From an uncultured Eubacterium sp. (lineage in GTDB: Bacteria > Bacillota > Clostridia > Lachnospirales > Lachnospiraceae): a stretch of 64,000 bases of DNA. The notes beneath the pieces are model-generated. The model was not told the origin of the DNA. It made no database searches and was given only the letters and a program-made list of their open reading frames with translations. The stretch's first letter is position 1, and each line of letters opens with the position of its first letter. The DNA lies in assembly GCA_945946665.1 (NCBI GenBank), contig CAMEWO010000002.1, forward strand, positions 1-64,000, read 5' to 3'. Position numbers and translations under genes: made by a program. Shown one piece after another: positions 8,325 to 18,294 of the stretch.

Positions 8325-8543
8325 TTATTTATCTCTCCAGATAATTCTTCCCTTAGTAAGGTCGTATGGTGAAAGCTCAATTGTAACCTTATCGCCTGGT
8401 AAGATTCTGATATAATTCATTCTTAACTTACCACTTATATGAGCAAGCACCTGATGTCCATTCTCAAGTTCAACCTGGAACATAGCATTAGGAAGTTTCT
8501 CAACAACAGTTCCTTCAATTTCAATTACATCTGACTTTGACAT
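8325..8543 (-). CDS. infA: Translation initiation factor IF-1
   Basis: IF-1 occupies the 30S A site during initiation. The 72-aa protein is a single S1/OB fold: [60 protein letters not shown]. Length and sequence are typical. An AAGGAG SD lies upstream inside the end of the preceding KOW gene, whose stop lies at 8525, so the two genes overlap by 19 bases and are probably translationally coupled. Confidence 0.98.
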   Translation of the reverse strand: MSKSDVIEIEGTVVEKLPNAMFQVELENGHQVLAHISGKLRMNYIRILPGDKVTIELSPYDLTKGRIIWRDK

Positions 8544-8824
8544 GTATTATTCTCCTTCATATTAGATATATATTTTTTTATTGCCCTTTTGATATCCTCA
8601 TCAGCAATAGGCTCATGTTGATTCAGCTTCTGTTCTATGATTTCATCTTTCCTATTAACCAGCTGAATATGCTTTCTGTTTTTCTTCTTGGGTTTGGCTA
8701 CCGGCTTTAACCTTCCATCGGACAGCCACACATTATTACTATCTTCATTAATTATAATGTAGATATCACATTTATCATGACCTGCTTTTGATCTTGCAAA
8801 ACATCCCTGTATGTTATCTGTCAT
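8525..8824 (-). CDS. KOW-domain RNA-binding protein (L14e-like)
   Basis: A 99-aa basic protein starting [18 protein letters not shown] and followed by a KOW-like strand pattern ([30 protein letters not shown]). Proteins of this type, annotated as KOW domain or RPL14E-like RNA-binding proteins, sit between map and infA in many Clostridia; their exact role is not established. The track ORF begins 59 codons earlier inside map, but the ATG at 8822-8824 has GGGAG just upstream and gives the expected N-terminus. It overlaps infA by 19 bases. A ribosome-associated role is inferred from context only. Confidence 0.85.
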   Translation of the reverse strand: MTDNIQGCFARSKAGHDKCDIYIIINEDSNNVWLSDGRLKPVAKPKKKNRKHIQLVNRKDEIIEQKLNQHEPIADEDIKRAIKKYISNMKENNTCQSQM

Positions 8825-8867
8825 TATTCTCCCAATCCCTGCGGATACTCCGCATATTATATAGTAA

Positions 8868-9626
8868 TTATTCTTCCACCAAGGAGAGAATCTGTGGTCC
8901 TTCCTTTGTAACCAGGACCGTGTTTTCATAGTGAGCAGAAAGCGATTTGTCAATGGTAACTGTTGTCCAGTCATCATCCAGAGTCTCAACCCTGTAATCA
9001 CCCATTGCTACCATTGGTTCAATGGCAAGTGTCATTCCCTCGTATAACTTCATCCCTCTCCTGCTTTGTCTGAAGTTTGGAATCTCTGGGGCTTCATGAA
9101 GTTCTGTTCCTATTCCATGTCCAACTAAATCTCTCACTACTCCATATCCGAACTTTTCATTATAGTCTGCTATTGCATTGGATATTTCATACAGGTGGCA
9201 CCCTTCCTTTGCGAATTTAATTCCCTCAAAGAAGCTCTGCCTTGTAACCTCTATCAATTTAGCTGCCTCGGGACTTATTTCCCCTGCTCCATATGTTCTG
9301 GCTGCATCAGAATGATATCCTTTATAGATAACACCTGCATCAAGGCTTACTATATCTCCGTCTTTAAGGATTTCCTTCTTTGATGGAATTCCATGGACTA
9401 CCTTTTCATTTACAGATACACATATAGAAGCTGGAAAACCGCCATATCCCAAAAATGAAGGAATACAGCCGTAGCTTCGAATCATCTCCTCACCAATCTG
9501 GTTAATCTTCCATGTGCTTACTCCTGGTTTAACTTCTTTCTCCAGTTCATTAAGCACGGTGCCGAGAATCCTGCCTGCTTCCCGCATCAATTCAATTTCC
9601 CGTTGCGATTTAACTGAAACTGCCAT
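8868..9626 (-). CDS. map: Methionine aminopeptidase, type I
   Basis: Removes the initiator methionine from nascent proteins. The two-metal site is complete: DAG and HSDAAR aspartates, the H in GHGIGTELHEAP, the E in AIEPM and the late E in HYENTVLV. VVHGIPS supplies the substrate-binding His. It is 252 aa from MAVSVKSQREIELM. The ATG at 9624-9626 is preferred over the track start six codons upstream because GGAG precedes it and the family starts here. It follows adk by 34 bases in the usual secY-adk-map-infA order. Confidence 0.97.
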   Translation of the reverse strand: MAVSVKSQREIELMREAGRILGTVLNELEKEVKPGVSTWKINQIGEEMIRSYGCIPSFLGYGGFPASICVSVNEKVVHGIPSKKEILKDGDIVSLDAGVIYKGYHSDAARTYGAGEISPEAAKLIEVTRQSFFEGIKFAKEGCHLYEISNAIADYNEKFGYGVVRDLVGHGIGTELHEAPEIPNFRQSRRGMKLYEGMTLAIEPMVAMGDYRVETLDDDWTTVTIDKSLSAHYENTVLVTKEGPQILSLVEE

Positions 9627-9660
9627 ATTAAAACTAATCTCCATTACGCATAGCGTATTA

Positions 9661-10305
9661 TTACTTTCCTAAGATATTGACAATATCTTTAAATACGTCT
9701 TCCATATCTTTAGTTCCGTCTACCTCAGCAAGTACTCCTGCCTTATTGTAATAATCAATAAGTGGCTGTGTCTGCTCATGGTATACTGAAAGTCTGTTCT
9801 TAACTGTCTCTGGCTTATCGTCATCTCTTAAGATAAGCTTCTCGCCACATGCATCACATACTCCCTCAACCTTTGTAGGGTTGTATTTGATATGATATGT
9901 AGCACCACATCCAACACATGCTCTTCTTCCTGACATTCTGTTAATGATATTCTCATCTGGAACTTCAACATTAATTGCAAAATCAACCTTCTCGCCGTTT
10001 GCCTTTAATGCATTATCAAGAGCCTCTGCCTGTGGAATTGTTCTTGGAAAACCATCGAGAACATATCCGTTGGCGCAGTCTGCTTCCTTAAATCTATCCA
10101 TAATAAGGTCAACAACTAATGAATCTGGAACAAGTTCTCCCTTATCCATGTATGTTTTTGCCTTCTGGCCAAGCTCTGTATTATTTTTAATATTTGCTCT
10201 GAATATATCTCCTGTTGAGATATGTGGAATTGAATACTGTGCTGCTATTTTTTTAGCCTGTGTACCTTTACCAGCGCCAGGAGCGCCTAACATAATGATT
10301 TTCAT
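9661..10305 (-). CDS. adk: Adenylate kinase
   Basis: Interconverts ATP + AMP and 2 ADP. The P-loop is GAPGAGKGT at residues 7-15, and the AMP-binding segment is STGDIFR with [10 protein letters not shown]. The lid carries a Cys4 zinc site (CVGC and CDAC), as usual in Gram-positive bacteria. Length is 214 aa. It lies between secY and map in the spc operon, about 95 bases after secY. Confidence 0.98.
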   Translation of the reverse strand: MKIIMLGAPGAGKGTQAKKIAAQYSIPHISTGDIFRANIKNNTELGQKAKTYMDKGELVPDSLVVDLIMDRFKEADCANGYVLDGFPRTIPQAEALDNALKANGEKVDFAINVEVPDENIINRMSGRRACVGCGATYHIKYNPTKVEGVCDACGEKLILRDDDKPETVKNRLSVYHEQTQPLIDYYNKAGVLAEVDGTKDMEDVFKDIVNILGK

Positions 10306-10400
10306 TCTCCGCCTCCAAAATTTGTTCTTTCGTTTTCCTATTAAAACGCAAATAACTCGCCCAGAAAAATCTGGGCAAGTCTATTTGGTATAAGTATTAA

Positions 10401-11720
10401 TTACTCGCTTAAGAATCCCTTATAATTACGGTTAACCTGCATTGCTTCAATCTGCTTTAATGTTTCAAGAACAACACCAACAATGATGATGACTGATGTT
10501 CCACCAAATGAAACGCTTGCACCAAAGAAGCCTGTGCACATAACTGGGATTAATGCAACGATTAAAAGGCCAACACTTCCTACGAATACTATCTTATTAA
10601 GAATATTGTTAAGATATTCTGTTGTTGACCGGCCAGGTGTAATACCCGGTATAACACCGCCTGCTCTCTTAAGATTATCTGCAATCTGTAAAGGATTAAA
10701 TGTAATCGATGTATAGAAATATGCAAATAATACAACAAGAACGATGTATATAAGTAAGCCAATTGAGTACTTAGGCATTGCTATCTTGCACCAGTATGAC
10801 TGGCTTAAATACTTTGTCCACTCATATGACTTGCCAAACAGCTGTGCAATGATTACAGGGAACTGCATAAGTGATGATGCGAAGATAATTGGCATAACAC
10901 CACCAGTATTAACCTTAAGAGGAATATTAGTTGAGCCTCCTCCAACAAGTCTCTTTCCTGCAACCTTCTGCGAATACTGTACTGGAATTCTTCTCTCAGC
11001 ATCCTGGAGAATAACAACCAGAACAACAAGAGCTATAACAATAGCAATAATGATTGCTGCTACGGTAATGCCTTTTGCAAGAGTCTGTGAAGCCACAAAC
11101 TGTGTATACAGTGTTGCAAAATCAGAAGGCATACCTGATATGATATTGATTAAGAGTACTATAGAAATACCATTACCAACACCATTCTCGGTGATTCTCT
11201 CACCTATCCACATCAATACAGCAGAACCTGCTGTAAGTGCGATTACAACTAACACGATACAAGTAGCAAAATGAATTGTACTCATATCCTGATAATCTTT
11301 GATAAGTCCATTTCTACCAAATCCGATTGCCATGGCAATAGAATCAATAAGAGCAAGACCGATAGTAACATAACGAGTGATTGAAGCGATTTTCTTTCTT
11401 CCATCCTCGCCTTCCTTCTGCATTTCCTCTAACTTAGGAATTGCAATTGTAAGTAACTGCATAATAATAGATGATGTAATGTAAGGTGTAATACTTAATG
11501 CAAAGAGTGACATTTTCTCAAATGAACCACCTGTGAATGCATTGAGGAAATTAGTATCACCTGTCTGCAGACCACTTAATAATGTCTTCATGTACTCTGT
11601 ATCTACACCAGGAATAGGAAGCAAGCTTCCTACCCTGACAACAATCAGCATTCCAAGTGTAAATAAGAGTTTTTTTCTTACGTCTCTATTCTTAAATGCA
11701 TTAACCAGTGAATTTAGCAT
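10401..11720 (-). CDS. secY: Protein translocase subunit SecY
   Basis: Pore-forming subunit of the Sec channel in the inner membrane. It is 439 aa with ten hydrophobic helices; the plug region after helix 1 (LLPIPGVDTEYM) and the conserved QYSQK-containing cytosolic loop (RRIPVQYSQKVAGKR) are clear. The C-terminal ETLKQIEAMQVNRNYKGFL is the usual ribosome-facing tail. Its ATG overlaps the rplO stop by one base (TAATG), so the two are translationally coupled. Confidence 0.98.
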   Translation of the reverse strand: MLNSLVNAFKNRDVRKKLLFTLGMLIVVRVGSLLPIPGVDTEYMKTLLSGLQTGDTNFLNAFTGGSFEKMSLFALSITPYITSSIIMQLLTIAIPKLEEMQKEGEDGRKKIASITRYVTIGLALIDSIAMAIGFGRNGLIKDYQDMSTIHFATCIVLVVIALTAGSAVLMWIGERITENGVGNGISIVLLINIISGMPSDFATLYTQFVASQTLAKGITVAAIIIAIVIALVVLVVILQDAERRIPVQYSQKVAGKRLVGGGSTNIPLKVNTGGVMPIIFASSLMQFPVIIAQLFGKSYEWTKYLSQSYWCKIAMPKYSIGLLIYIVLVVLFAYFYTSITFNPLQIADNLKRAGGVIPGITPGRSTTEYLNNILNKIVFVGSVGLLIVALIPVMCTGFFGASVSFGGTSVIIIVGVVLETLKQIEAMQVNRNYKGFLSE

Positions 11721-12160
11721 TAGATCACCTCACAAGTTCCACCAACGGCTTCAATCTTTTCCTTAGCTGCTGCGCTGAAAGCATTAGCCTTAACTGTAAG
11801 CTTCTTTGTGAGTTCTCCATTTCCAAGAATCTTAACGCCATCTCTTGGGTTTTTAACAATACCTGACTCGATTAATGTATCTACAGTAACCTCAGCACCA
11901 TTGTCAAATCTCTCAAGTGCACTAATATTAATTCCAATGATTTCAAGTCTGTTTCTGTTAGTGAAACCTCTCTTTGGAATTCTTCTATATAATGGCATCT
12001 GACCACCTTCAAAACCTGGTCTTGGAGCACCTGAACGAGCCTTCTGACCCTTGTGACCCTTACCAGCTGTCTTGCCATTACCTGAACCATGTCCACGGCC
12101 TCTTCTGAAATTATCACTCTTTACTGAACCTTCAGCAGGTCTTAAATTAGATAAATCCAT
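11720..12160 (-). CDS. rplO: 50S ribosomal protein L15
   Basis: L15 (uL15), a late-assembly protein of the large subunit. The glycine/arginine-rich N-terminus ([26 protein letters not shown]) followed by [17 protein letters not shown] is diagnostic. Length 146 aa is normal. It starts 27 bases after rpmD and its stop overlaps the secY start by one base. Confidence 0.98.
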   Translation of the reverse strand: MDLSNLRPAEGSVKSDNFRRGRGHGSGNGKTAGKGHKGQKARSGAPRPGFEGGQMPLYRRIPKRGFTNRNRLEIIGINISALERFDNGAEVTVDTLIESGIVKNPRDGVKILGNGELTKKLTVKANAFSAAAKEKIEAVGGTCEVI

Positions 12161-12187
12161 TCTTGCACCTCCTTATATAATATCAGA

Positions 12188-12373
12188 TTAGATCTCTTCT
12201 ACCTTTAACATATAGCCAATCTGCTGTATCTGTCCTCTTGTTGCAGCATTATCTGGAAGCTCAACTGTTTTATGAAGTTTGTTAAGTCCCATAGCCTCAA
12301 CTGTTCTTCTATGCTTAGGAACAGCGCTGATTGGAGATTTTACTAAAGTTATTCTTAACTTCTTATCTGCCAT
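12188..12373 (-). CDS. rpmD: 50S ribosomal protein L30
   Basis: L30 (uL30), a 61-aa one-domain protein of the large subunit: KLRITLVKSPISAVPKHRRTVEAMGLNKLHKTVELPDNAATRGQIQQIGYMLKVEEI. Length and motifs match the bacterial family. It follows rpsE by 32 bases in the spc operon. Some bacteria lack it, but here it is intact. Confidence 0.98.
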   Translation of the reverse strand: MADKKLRITLVKSPISAVPKHRRTVEAMGLNKLHKTVELPDNAATRGQIQQIGYMLKVEEI

Positions 12374-12405
12374 TTTTAATCCTCCATTCGCTATTAAGCT
12401 TTCAA

Positions 12406-12915
12406 TTAGCCAACGATTTCGCTAACTGACTTACCGCGAAGTCTTGCTACTTCTTCAGGTGTCTTCATAGCCTGAAGACCAGCGATTGTTGCAAGAACTA
12501 CGTTCTGCTTGTTGTTTGATCCAAGTGACTTAGTACGGATATTCTTGATACCTGCAAGTTCAAGTACTGAACGAGCAGGACCACCAGCGATGATACCAGT
12601 ACCTTCTGGAGCTCTCTTAAGAAGAACTCTTGCTCCACCGAACTCACCAATGTAGTCATGTGGAACTGACTTATTCTCATCTAATGGAATCTCTACTAAG
12701 TGCTTCATAGCATCTTCTTTTCCCTTGCGGATTGCTTCAGGAACCTCAGCTGCCTTACCAACACCTGCACCAACGTGCCCGTTGCCGTCACCAACAACTA
12801 CTAAAGCTGCGAATCTCATATTACGTCCGCCCTTTACTACCTTAGTAACACGCTTGATTGCTACTACATTATCATTTAACTCTAACTGACTAGCGTCAAT
12901 GATTGTATGCTTCAT
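12406..12915 (-). CDS. rpsE: 30S ribosomal protein S5
   Basis: S5 (uS5) helps form the mRNA entry channel and maintain fidelity. The double-stranded-RNA-binding half shows [33 protein letters not shown], and the C-terminal half [21 protein letters not shown]. It is 169 aa from MKHTIID. That ATG (12913-12915) has GGGAG 8 bases before it, while the track start 10 codons earlier lies inside the end of rplR. It follows rplR by 19 bases. Confidence 0.98.
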   Translation of the reverse strand: MKHTIIDASQLELNDNVVAIKRVTKVVKGGRNMRFAALVVVGDGNGHVGAGVGKAAEVPEAIRKGKEDAMKHLVEIPLDENKSVPHDYIGEFGGARVLLKRAPEGTGIIAGGPARSVLELAGIKNIRTKSLGSNNKQNVVLATIAGLQAMKTPEEVARLRGKSVSEIVG

Positions 12916-12934
12916 AACTGTTTCTCCCTTCCGC

Positions 12935-13303
12935 TTAGAATTCAAGGCCAGCTTCTCTAGCTGCCTCTGCCAATGCTTTTATTTTTCCTTCATATATGAA
13001 ACCGCCTCTGTCATAGACAACAGTGGTAATACCTTTTTCTAATGCCTTCTTGGCAACTACCTTACCAACTACTGCAGCAGCCTCAACGTTATTAGTTTTT
13101 TCACATTCTGCCTTAACATCCTTGTCTAATGTTGATGCAGATACAAGTGTCTTACCAACTGTGTCGTCAATAATCTGAGCGTACATATGATTATTGCTTC
13201 TGAACACAGCTAAACGTGGTCTTTCTGCTGTACCACTGAAACGATTACGTAATCTTCTATGCTTCTGTTCACGAACTACTGTTCTTGACTTCTTACTAAC
13301 CAT
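12935..13303 (-). CDS. rplR: 50S ribosomal protein L18
   Basis: L18 (uL18) binds 5S rRNA with L5 in the central protuberance. Seen motifs are [32 protein letters not shown] and [26 protein letters not shown]. It is 122 aa from MVSKKSR; that ATG has AAAGGAG 8 bases upstream, whereas the track start three codons earlier leaves only 3 bases. It follows rplF by 17 bases. Confidence 0.97.
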   Translation of the reverse strand: MVSKKSRTVVREQKHRRLRNRFSGTAERPRLAVFRSNNHMYAQIIDDTVGKTLVSASTLDKDVKAECEKTNNVEAAAVVGKVVAKKALEKGITTVVYDRGGFIYEGKIKALAEAAREAGLEF

Positions 13304-13320
13304 AACATTCACTCCTTTAA

Positions 13321-13863
13321 TTATTTCTTACCAGTCTTACCGACCTTACGTCTAATAACCTCATCAGCATACTTGATACCCTTGCCCTTGTATGGCTCTG
13401 GTGATCTCTTAGCTCTGATTTCAGCTGCGTACTGGCCAACTTTTTCTTTATCAATACCCTTTACAACGATGATGTTAGTTCCATCTACTACAGTCTCAAG
13501 ACCTTCTGGATCCTCCATCTCAACTGGGTGAGAATATCCTAATGATAATACAAGCTTCTTGCCCTGCTTCTGAGCTCTATAACCTACACCGTTAATCTCA
13601 AGCTTCTTCTCGTAGCCTTCGCTAACGCCGATTACCATGTTATTAATAAGAGTTCTTGTTAATCCGTGTAAAGACTTCATCTTCTTTAAGTCGTTAGGTC
13701 TTGAAACAACAACCTCACTACCCTCAAGCTTGATTTCCATCTCTGCAGGTAAAACTCTTTCAAGGGTTCCCTTAGGACCCTTTACAGTCACTTTATTATT
13801 TTCTGCGATATCAACAGTAACTCCTGCTGGTACAGCGATAGGCATTCTTCCTATACGTGACAT
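13321..13863 (-). CDS. rplF: 50S ribosomal protein L6
   Basis: L6 (uL6) sits near the factor-binding region of the large subunit. It has two similar domains, beginning [15 protein letters not shown] and ending [27 protein letters not shown]. It is 180 aa from the ATG at 13861-13863, which AGGAGG precedes by 8 bases; the track start three codons earlier is inside that spacing. It lies between rpsH and rplR. Confidence 0.98.
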   Translation of the reverse strand: MSRIGRMPIAVPAGVTVDIAENNKVTVKGPKGTLERVLPAEMEIKLEGSEVVVSRPNDLKKMKSLHGLTRTLINNMVIGVSEGYEKKLEINGVGYRAQKQGKKLVLSLGYSHPVEMEDPEGLETVVDGTNIIVVKGIDKEKVGQYAAEIRAKRSPEPYKGKGIKYADEVIRRKVGKTGKK

Positions 13864-13897
13864 GCCGTGCACCTCCTGAATATATTAATTACTTTAA

Positions 13898-14293
13898 CTA
13901 CCAAACGAATGCAAGTACTTCTCCGCCAACGCCGAGCTTTCTTGCTTCCTTATCTGTAACAACGCCCTGGTTTGTAGAGATAATAGCCACACCAAGACCA
14001 CCAAGAACCTTAGGAAGTTCTTCCTTGCTAGCATATACTCTAAGACCTGGCTTAGAGATTCTCTGAAGACCAGAAATGATCTTCTCGTTCTTATCCTTAC
14101 CATACTTTAATGTGATATGGATATCCTTGAAATTACCGTTGTCTACGAGATCGTAAGACTTAATATATCCCTCATCTAAAAGGATCTTTGCAATAGCAAG
14201 CTTCATCTTTGATGATGGAACATCAACAGTGTCATGCTTTGCTGTATTTGCATTACGAATTCTTGTAAGCATATCTGCAATTGGATCTGTCAT
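13898..14293 (-). CDS. rpsH: 30S ribosomal protein S8
   Basis: S8 (uS8), a primary binder of the 16S central domain and in E. coli the translational repressor of the spc operon. Motifs are [16 protein letters not shown] at the N-terminus and [26 protein letters not shown] at the C-terminus. Length 131 aa is typical. An AAGGAGG SD is present. It follows rpsN by about 79 bases. Confidence 0.98.
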   Translation of the reverse strand: MTDPIADMLTRIRNANTAKHDTVDVPSSKMKLAIAKILLDEGYIKSYDLVDNGNFKDIHITLKYGKDKNEKIISGLQRISKPGLRVYASKEELPKVLGGLGVAIISTNQGVVTDKEARKLGVGGEVLAFVW

Positions 14294-14372
14294 TATTAAT
14301 TTTCCTCCTTAATTAATTAACGTAGTTTCCCATACGGGACTTGTGTTATAAAAAAATAGATTAAGCTCTATC

Positions 14373-14558
14373 TTACCAAGAAGCTTTCTTAACTCCTGGG
14401 ATCTGACCCTTATAAGCTAATTCACGGAAGCAAATTCTGCAGATTCCGTATTTTCTTAAAACAGAATGTGGACGACCACAAATTGTACAACGAGTATACG
14501 CTCTTGTAGAGAACTTAGGTGTTCTCTGCTGCTTAATCTTCATTGAAGTTTTAGCCAT
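14373..14558 (-). CDS. rpsZ: 30S ribosomal protein S14, zinc type
   Basis: S14 (uS14) in its short 61-aa zinc-ribbon form, with CTIC and CRIC pairs 12 residues apart ([21 protein letters not shown]). This form is typical of Gram-positive bacteria and contrasts with the about 89-100 aa Cys-free form. It lies 16 bases after rplE and before rpsH. Also called rpsN type Z. Confidence 0.98.
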   Translation of the reverse strand: MAKTSMKIKQQRTPKFSTRAYTRCTICGRPHSVLRKYGICRICFRELAYKGQIPGVKKASW

Positions 14559-14574
14559 TGAAATTTACCTCCTA

Positions 14575-15114
14575 TTAGTTTTTGAATGGCATGTTGAAGC
14601 ATCTTAACAACTCACGAGCTTCTTCATCAGTTTTAGCTGTAGTTGTAATAATTACATCCATACCTCTAACCTTATCAATCTTGTCATATTCGATTTCTGG
14701 GAAGATAATCTGCTCTTTAATACCTAAAGCATAGTTACCTCTTCCATCAAATGAATCAGCGCTTACGCCTCTGAAGTCACGTACACGAGGTAATGCAAGA
14801 TTAACGAGTCTGTCAAGGAACTCATACATCTTCTCACCACGAAGTGTAACCTTACAGCCGATTGCCTGACCTTCTCTTAACTTGAAGTTAGCAATTGAAT
14901 TCTTTGCTCTTGTAAGAACGGCCTTCTGACCAGAAATAATCTCAAGCTCTTTAACTGCTTCGTCAAGAAGCTTTGAGTTTTCCTTTGCTTCGCCAACGCC
15001 CATGTTAATTACTATCTTATCGATTTTTGGAACCATCATTGGGTTCTTGTAACCGAATTTCTCTGTCATCTTTTTAGTGATTTCGTCATTATATAAATCT
15101 CTAAGTCTACTCAA
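14575..15114 (-). CDS. rplE: 50S ribosomal protein L5
   Basis: L5 (uL5) binds 5S rRNA in the central protuberance and contacts the P-site tRNA. It shows [27 protein letters not shown], the RVRDFRGVS loop and [23 protein letters not shown]. Length 179 aa is normal. It follows rplX by 23 bases. Confidence 0.98.
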   Translation of the reverse strand: MSRLRDLYNDEITKKMTEKFGYKNPMMVPKIDKIVINMGVGEAKENSKLLDEAVKELEIISGQKAVLTRAKNSIANFKLREGQAIGCKVTLRGEKMYEFLDRLVNLALPRVRDFRGVSADSFDGRGNYALGIKEQIIFPEIEYDKIDKVRGMDVIITTTAKTDEEARELLRCFNMPFKN

Positions 15115-15137
15115 TTTTAATTGCCTCCTTCCTTGTA

Positions 15138-15449
15138 TTAATCGATAACCTTGCCTGTTGCCTTTGCAACACGAACCTTTTTACCGTCCTTGAAGTCATA
15201 ACCAATCTTAGTTGTCTTACCGTCAACTACTAACATGATGTTAGAGATATCGATTGGTGACTCCTGGTGGAGAATTCCACCCTGTGGATTAGCTGCACTT
15301 GGCTTAGCATGCTTTGTAACCATGTTAACGCCCTCAACTAATGCTGTATGGTTCTTTGCATTGACAGAAAGTACTTTACCTTCCTTGTCTTTGTCTCTAC
15401 CTGCGATAACCTTAACTGTATCGCCCTTTTTAATTCTTACAGCTGACAT
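15138..15449 (-). CDS. rplX: 50S ribosomal protein L24
   Basis: L24 (uL24), an assembly initiator with an N-terminal KOW motif: [27 protein letters not shown]. The [19 protein letters not shown] segment is typical. It is 103 aa and starts 11 bases after the rplN stop. Confidence 0.98.
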   Translation of the reverse strand: MSAVRIKKGDTVKVIAGRDKDKEGKVLSVNAKNHTALVEGVNMVTKHAKPSAANPQGGILHQESPIDISNIMLVVDGKTTKIGYDFKDGKKVRVAKATGKVID

Positions 15450-15460
15450 TGTGGCACCTC

Positions 15461-15829
15461 CTATAATACTTCTGGAGCTAAAGATACGATCTTCATGAAC
15501 TTCTTATCTCTTAACTCTCTTGCTACTGGTCCAAATATACGAGTTCCCTTAGGAGTTAAATCGTCCTTAATAATTACAGCAGCATTCTCATCGAATTTAA
15601 TATATGATCCGTCTTTACGACGTGTACCCTTAACAGTACGAACAACTACGGCCTTAACAACATCGCCCTTCTTAACAACGCCGCCTGGTGTTGCCTCTTT
15701 AACAGAAGCTACGATAACGTCACCGATATTTGCATATCTTCTTGTAGATCCACCCATAACTCTGATGCAGAGGATTTCCTTAGCACCTGTGTTATCGGCA
15801 ACCTTAAGTCTGGTTTCCTGTTGTACCAT
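15461..15829 (-). CDS. rplN: 50S ribosomal protein L14
   Basis: L14 (uL14), at the subunit interface where it forms bridges with 16S rRNA. The opening [27 protein letters not shown] is the family hallmark, and [28 protein letters not shown] ends it. Length is 122 aa. It follows rpsQ by 57 bases. Confidence 0.99.
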   Translation of the reverse strand: MVQQETRLKVADNTGAKEILCIRVMGGSTRRYANIGDVIVASVKEATPGGVVKKGDVVKAVVVRTVKGTRRKDGSYIKFDENAAVIIKDDLTPKGTRIFGPVARELRDKKFMKIVSLAPEVL

Positions 15830-15886
15830 AATACTACCCCTTTCAGTAATATTAATGCTTTATGCATTATGTCAAAATGATATTTA

Positions 15887-16144
15887 TTATTTTGCTCTGC
15901 TGATAATCTCAACTAATCTCCATCTCTTATCCTTTGAGAGTGGTCTGGTTTCCATTACCTTAACTGTATCACCGATTAAACATTCATTGTTCTCATCGTG
16001 TGCTTTTAACCTATATGTTCTCTTGACAATCTTGTTGTACAATGGATGCTTTACGTTATCCTCAACAGCAACAACAATTGTCTTATCCATCTTATTGCTT
16101 ACGACTCTGCCTGTACGAGTTTTTCTCAAATTTCTCTCTTCCAC
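15887..16144 (-). CDS. rpsQ: 30S ribosomal protein S17
   Basis: S17 (uS17), an OB-fold protein of the 16S 5' domain. [25 protein letters not shown] and [24 protein letters not shown] are seen. It is 85 aa and starts with GTG at 16142-16144, with AAGGAG 8 bases upstream and no better ATG. It follows rpmC by 37 bases. Confidence 0.98.
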   Translation of the reverse strand: MEERNLRKTRTGRVVSNKMDKTIVVAVEDNVKHPLYNKIVKRTYRLKAHDENNECLIGDTVKVMETRPLSKDKRWRLVEIISRAK

Positions 16145-16181
16145 AGTTCGTTCTCCTTTCTAGGAAATAGTTTTACTCTAA

Positions 16182-16382
16182 TTAAGCATTCTTCTGTGCA
16201 ATTACAGTCTGGATTCTAGCAATATTCTTTCTTACTTCTTTAATTCTGCTAGTATTATCCAACTGATTTGTTGCGTTCTGGAATCTTAAATTGAAAAGTT
16301 CCTTCTTAGCAGCTACTAATTCTTCATTTAAGTCTGCAGCTGATTTTGCCTTTAAATCTTCTACATATTTATTAATTTTCAC
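16182..16382 (-). CDS. rpmC: 50S ribosomal protein L29
   Basis: L29 (uL29), a helical hairpin protein at the tunnel exit and part of the docking site for trigger factor and SRP. The sequence [53 protein letters not shown] is typical. The track GTG (16391) leaves almost no room for its SD; the next GTG at 16380-16382 has AAGG about 11 bases upstream and gives the usual 66 aa. Either way it starts inside the end of rplP, so translation is coupled. Confidence 0.95.
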   Translation of the reverse strand: MKINKYVEDLKAKSAADLNEELVAAKKELFNLRFQNATNQLDNTSRIKEVRKNIARIQTVIAQKNA

Positions 16383-16809
16383 TGTTATCACCGCCTTCTA
16401 AGTCTGCACGTGAAACAACCTTACACTTGCAAGGAAGCTTGTGTGTTGCAAGACGCAACGCCTCTCTGGCTGTCTCTTCAGGGACACCAGAAATCTCAAA
16501 CATTACACGTCCAGGTTTAACTACTGCTACCCAGCACTCCAAGTTACCTTTACCTTTACCCATACGTACGCCGATAGGCTTACCTGTTACAGGCTTATCT
16601 GGGAAAATCTTTATAAATACTTTACCGCCACGCTTGATGTAACGTGTCATCGCAATACGGGCAGCCTCAATCTGATTTGATTTGATCCAACATGGCTCTG
16701 TTGCAACGATACCATACTCACCGTTAGTAATCTTGTTGCCTCTTGTAGCCTTACCAGCCATAGAACCACGGAACTGTCTACGATATTTTACTCTCTTAGG
16801 TAGTAACAT
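16372..16809 (-). CDS. rplP: 50S ribosomal protein L16
   Basis: L16 (uL16), near the A site and needed for late large-subunit maturation. Hallmarks are [25 protein letters not shown] and the [23 protein letters not shown] segment. Length is 145 aa. Its ATG overlaps the rpsC stop by one base and its end overlaps rpmC, so rpsC-rplP-rpmC look translationally coupled. Confidence 0.98.
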   Translation of the reverse strand: MLLPKRVKYRRQFRGSMAGKATRGNKITNGEYGIVATEPCWIKSNQIEAARIAMTRYIKRGGKVFIKIFPDKPVTGKPIGVRMGKGKGNLECWVAVVKPGRVMFEISGVPEETAREALRLATHKLPCKCKVVSRADLEGGDNSEN

Positions 16810-17477
16810 TATTGCTCGCTCCCTTCCTTATTAGCTTTTGCCTTCTTAGTTGGAAGTACTTCTCCTTCATATATCCAAACCTTAACACCAACCTTGCCGT
16901 ATGTTGTGTTTGCTTCTGCAAAACCATAGTCAATGTCAGCACGAAGTGTCTGAAGAGGAATTGTACCCTCGCTATAGAACTCTGTACGAGCCATATCTGC
17001 TCCGCCTAAACGTCCTGAACAAGCTGTCTTGATACCCTTAACACCCTGCTTCATTGTTCTGCTCATGCATGACTTCATAGCTCTTCTGAATGAGATACGA
17101 TTCTCTAACTGCTGTGCAATATTCTCTGCAACAAGCTGAGCATCTCTGTCTGGTCTCTTTATTTCCTTGATATCAATGCTTAACTTCTTAGCAGATGTAA
17201 GCTTCTCAACCTGCTTCTTTAAGTTCTCTATCTCAGCACCACCCTTACCAATAACAACACCTGGCTTAGCAGTATGGATAATTACTTTAAGTCTGTCTGA
17301 AGCTCTCTCTGTTTCAATCTTAGAAATTCCTGCAGCATAAAGCTTTTCCTTAAGGAATTTTCTGATGTTATAATCTTCTACAAGGTTATCAGCAAAAGTC
17401 TCTTCTGCGTACCATTTTGAATCCCAATCTTTGATAACGCCGACTCTTAAACCATGAGGATTAACTTTCTGTCCCAT
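16809..17477 (-). CDS. rpsC: 30S ribosomal protein S3
   Basis: S3 (uS3) lines the mRNA entry channel and has helicase activity with S4 and S5. It has an N-terminal KH domain with the GxxG loop [11 protein letters not shown] and the C-terminal [38 protein letters not shown]. Length is 222 aa. It is separated from rplV by an 80-base gap that holds a 13-bp hairpin. Confidence 0.98.
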   Translation of the reverse strand: MGQKVNPHGLRVGVIKDWDSKWYAEETFADNLVEDYNIRKFLKEKLYAAGISKIETERASDRLKVIIHTAKPGVVIGKGGAEIENLKKQVEKLTSAKKLSIDIKEIKRPDRDAQLVAENIAQQLENRISFRRAMKSCMSRTMKQGVKGIKTACSGRLGGADMARTEFYSEGTIPLQTLRADIDYGFAEANTTYGKVGVKVWIYEGEVLPTKKAKANKEGSEQ

Positions 17478-17519
17478 TTAAATCTCCTTTCTAATCTTTA
17501 GGAAAAATATTTCCAAAAG

Positions 17520-17556
17520 CCATCCGGAGATGCGCTTAATTAAAAGCACATCCGGA
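17520..17556 (-). promoter_or_regulatory. Hairpin between rplV and rpsC
   Basis: On the minus strand TCCGGATGTGCTT and AAGCGCA(TC)TCCGGA form a stem of about 13 bp with loop TTAATT. No T-run follows directly, so it is more likely an mRNA processing or stabilising element within the S10 operon than a terminator. Confidence 0.55.
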
Positions 17557-17557
17557 A

Positions 17558-17944
17558 TTATCTTTCATTGAGTATTACAGTGATATGGCTCATTCTCTTC
17601 TCGATTCTATAAGCTCTACCCTGTGCTCTAGGCTTGATTCTCTTCATTGTAGGTCCCTTGTTAGCATAACACTCTTCGATGTATAACTTGCTTGGGTCCA
17701 TACCATTGTTATTCTCAGCATTAGCTGCTGCTGACTTAATAAGCTTCTCTATAAGTGATGAAGCATATCTTGGATTGTACATTACGATAGCGAGAGCCTC
17801 TTCTACGCTCTTACCTCTGATAGCATCCAAAACGAAACATGCTTTCTGCACTGATACTCTAGCGTATGATAACTTTGCGCTTGGTCTTGTATCCTTAACG
17901 GCATTTCTTTCTCTTTTAATCTGGGATCTATGTCCGTTTGCCAT
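17558..17944 (-). CDS. rplV: 50S ribosomal protein L22
   Basis: L22 (uL22), whose extended hairpin lines the peptide exit tunnel near the macrolide site. Typical motifs are AKLSYARVSVQKACFVLDAIRGKSVEEALAIV and YANKGPTMKRIKPRAQGRAYRIEKRMSHITVIL. Length 128 aa is slightly longer than in E. coli at the N-terminus. The hairpin tip shows the normal sequence, with no insertion suggesting macrolide resistance. It follows rpsS by 33 bases. Confidence 0.98.
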   Translation of the reverse strand: MANGHRSQIKRERNAVKDTRPSAKLSYARVSVQKACFVLDAIRGKSVEEALAIVMYNPRYASSLIEKLIKSAAANAENNNGMDPSKLYIEECYANKGPTMKRIKPRAQGRAYRIEKRMSHITVILNER

Positions 17945-17977
17945 GGATTACAGCCTCCTTTCAATTAATGGTTTATA

Positions 17978-18253
17978 TTATCTACTCTTCTTTTCGTCCT
18001 TACCATGTCCTCTGTAAGTTCTTGTTGCAACGAACTCACCGAGCTTGTGGCCAACCATATCCTCTGTAATATATACAGGAACATGCTTTCTTCCATCGTG
18101 GACAGCTATTGTATGTCCCACAAACTGTGGAAAAATAGTTGAACGACGTGACCATGTCTTAATAACCTGCTTGTCATTGGCAGCGTTCATAGCGTCTACC
18201 TTCTTGAGCAGGCTCTCATCTGCGAATGGTCCTTTTTTAAGTGATCGAGCCAT
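17978..18253 (-). CDS. rpsS: 30S ribosomal protein S19
   Basis: S19 (uS19) of the small-subunit head, partner of S13. [23 protein letters not shown] and [23 protein letters not shown] match the family. Length 91 aa is normal. It follows rplB by 41 bases in the S10 operon. Confidence 0.98.
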   Translation of the reverse strand: MARSLKKGPFADESLLKKVDAMNAANDKQVIKTWSRRSTIFPQFVGHTIAVHDGRKHVPVYITEDMVGHKLGEFVATRTYRGHGKDEKKSR

Positions 18254-18294
18254 AGGTTCAAACCTCCTTATAATCTTGAAATCTTAATTAATAA

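Noticed and set aside
8825-9001. N-terminal 59 codons of the track ORF ending at 8525
   Set aside because: They lie inside map in another frame. The ATG at 8822-8824 with GGGAG upstream gives the known KOW protein N-terminus.
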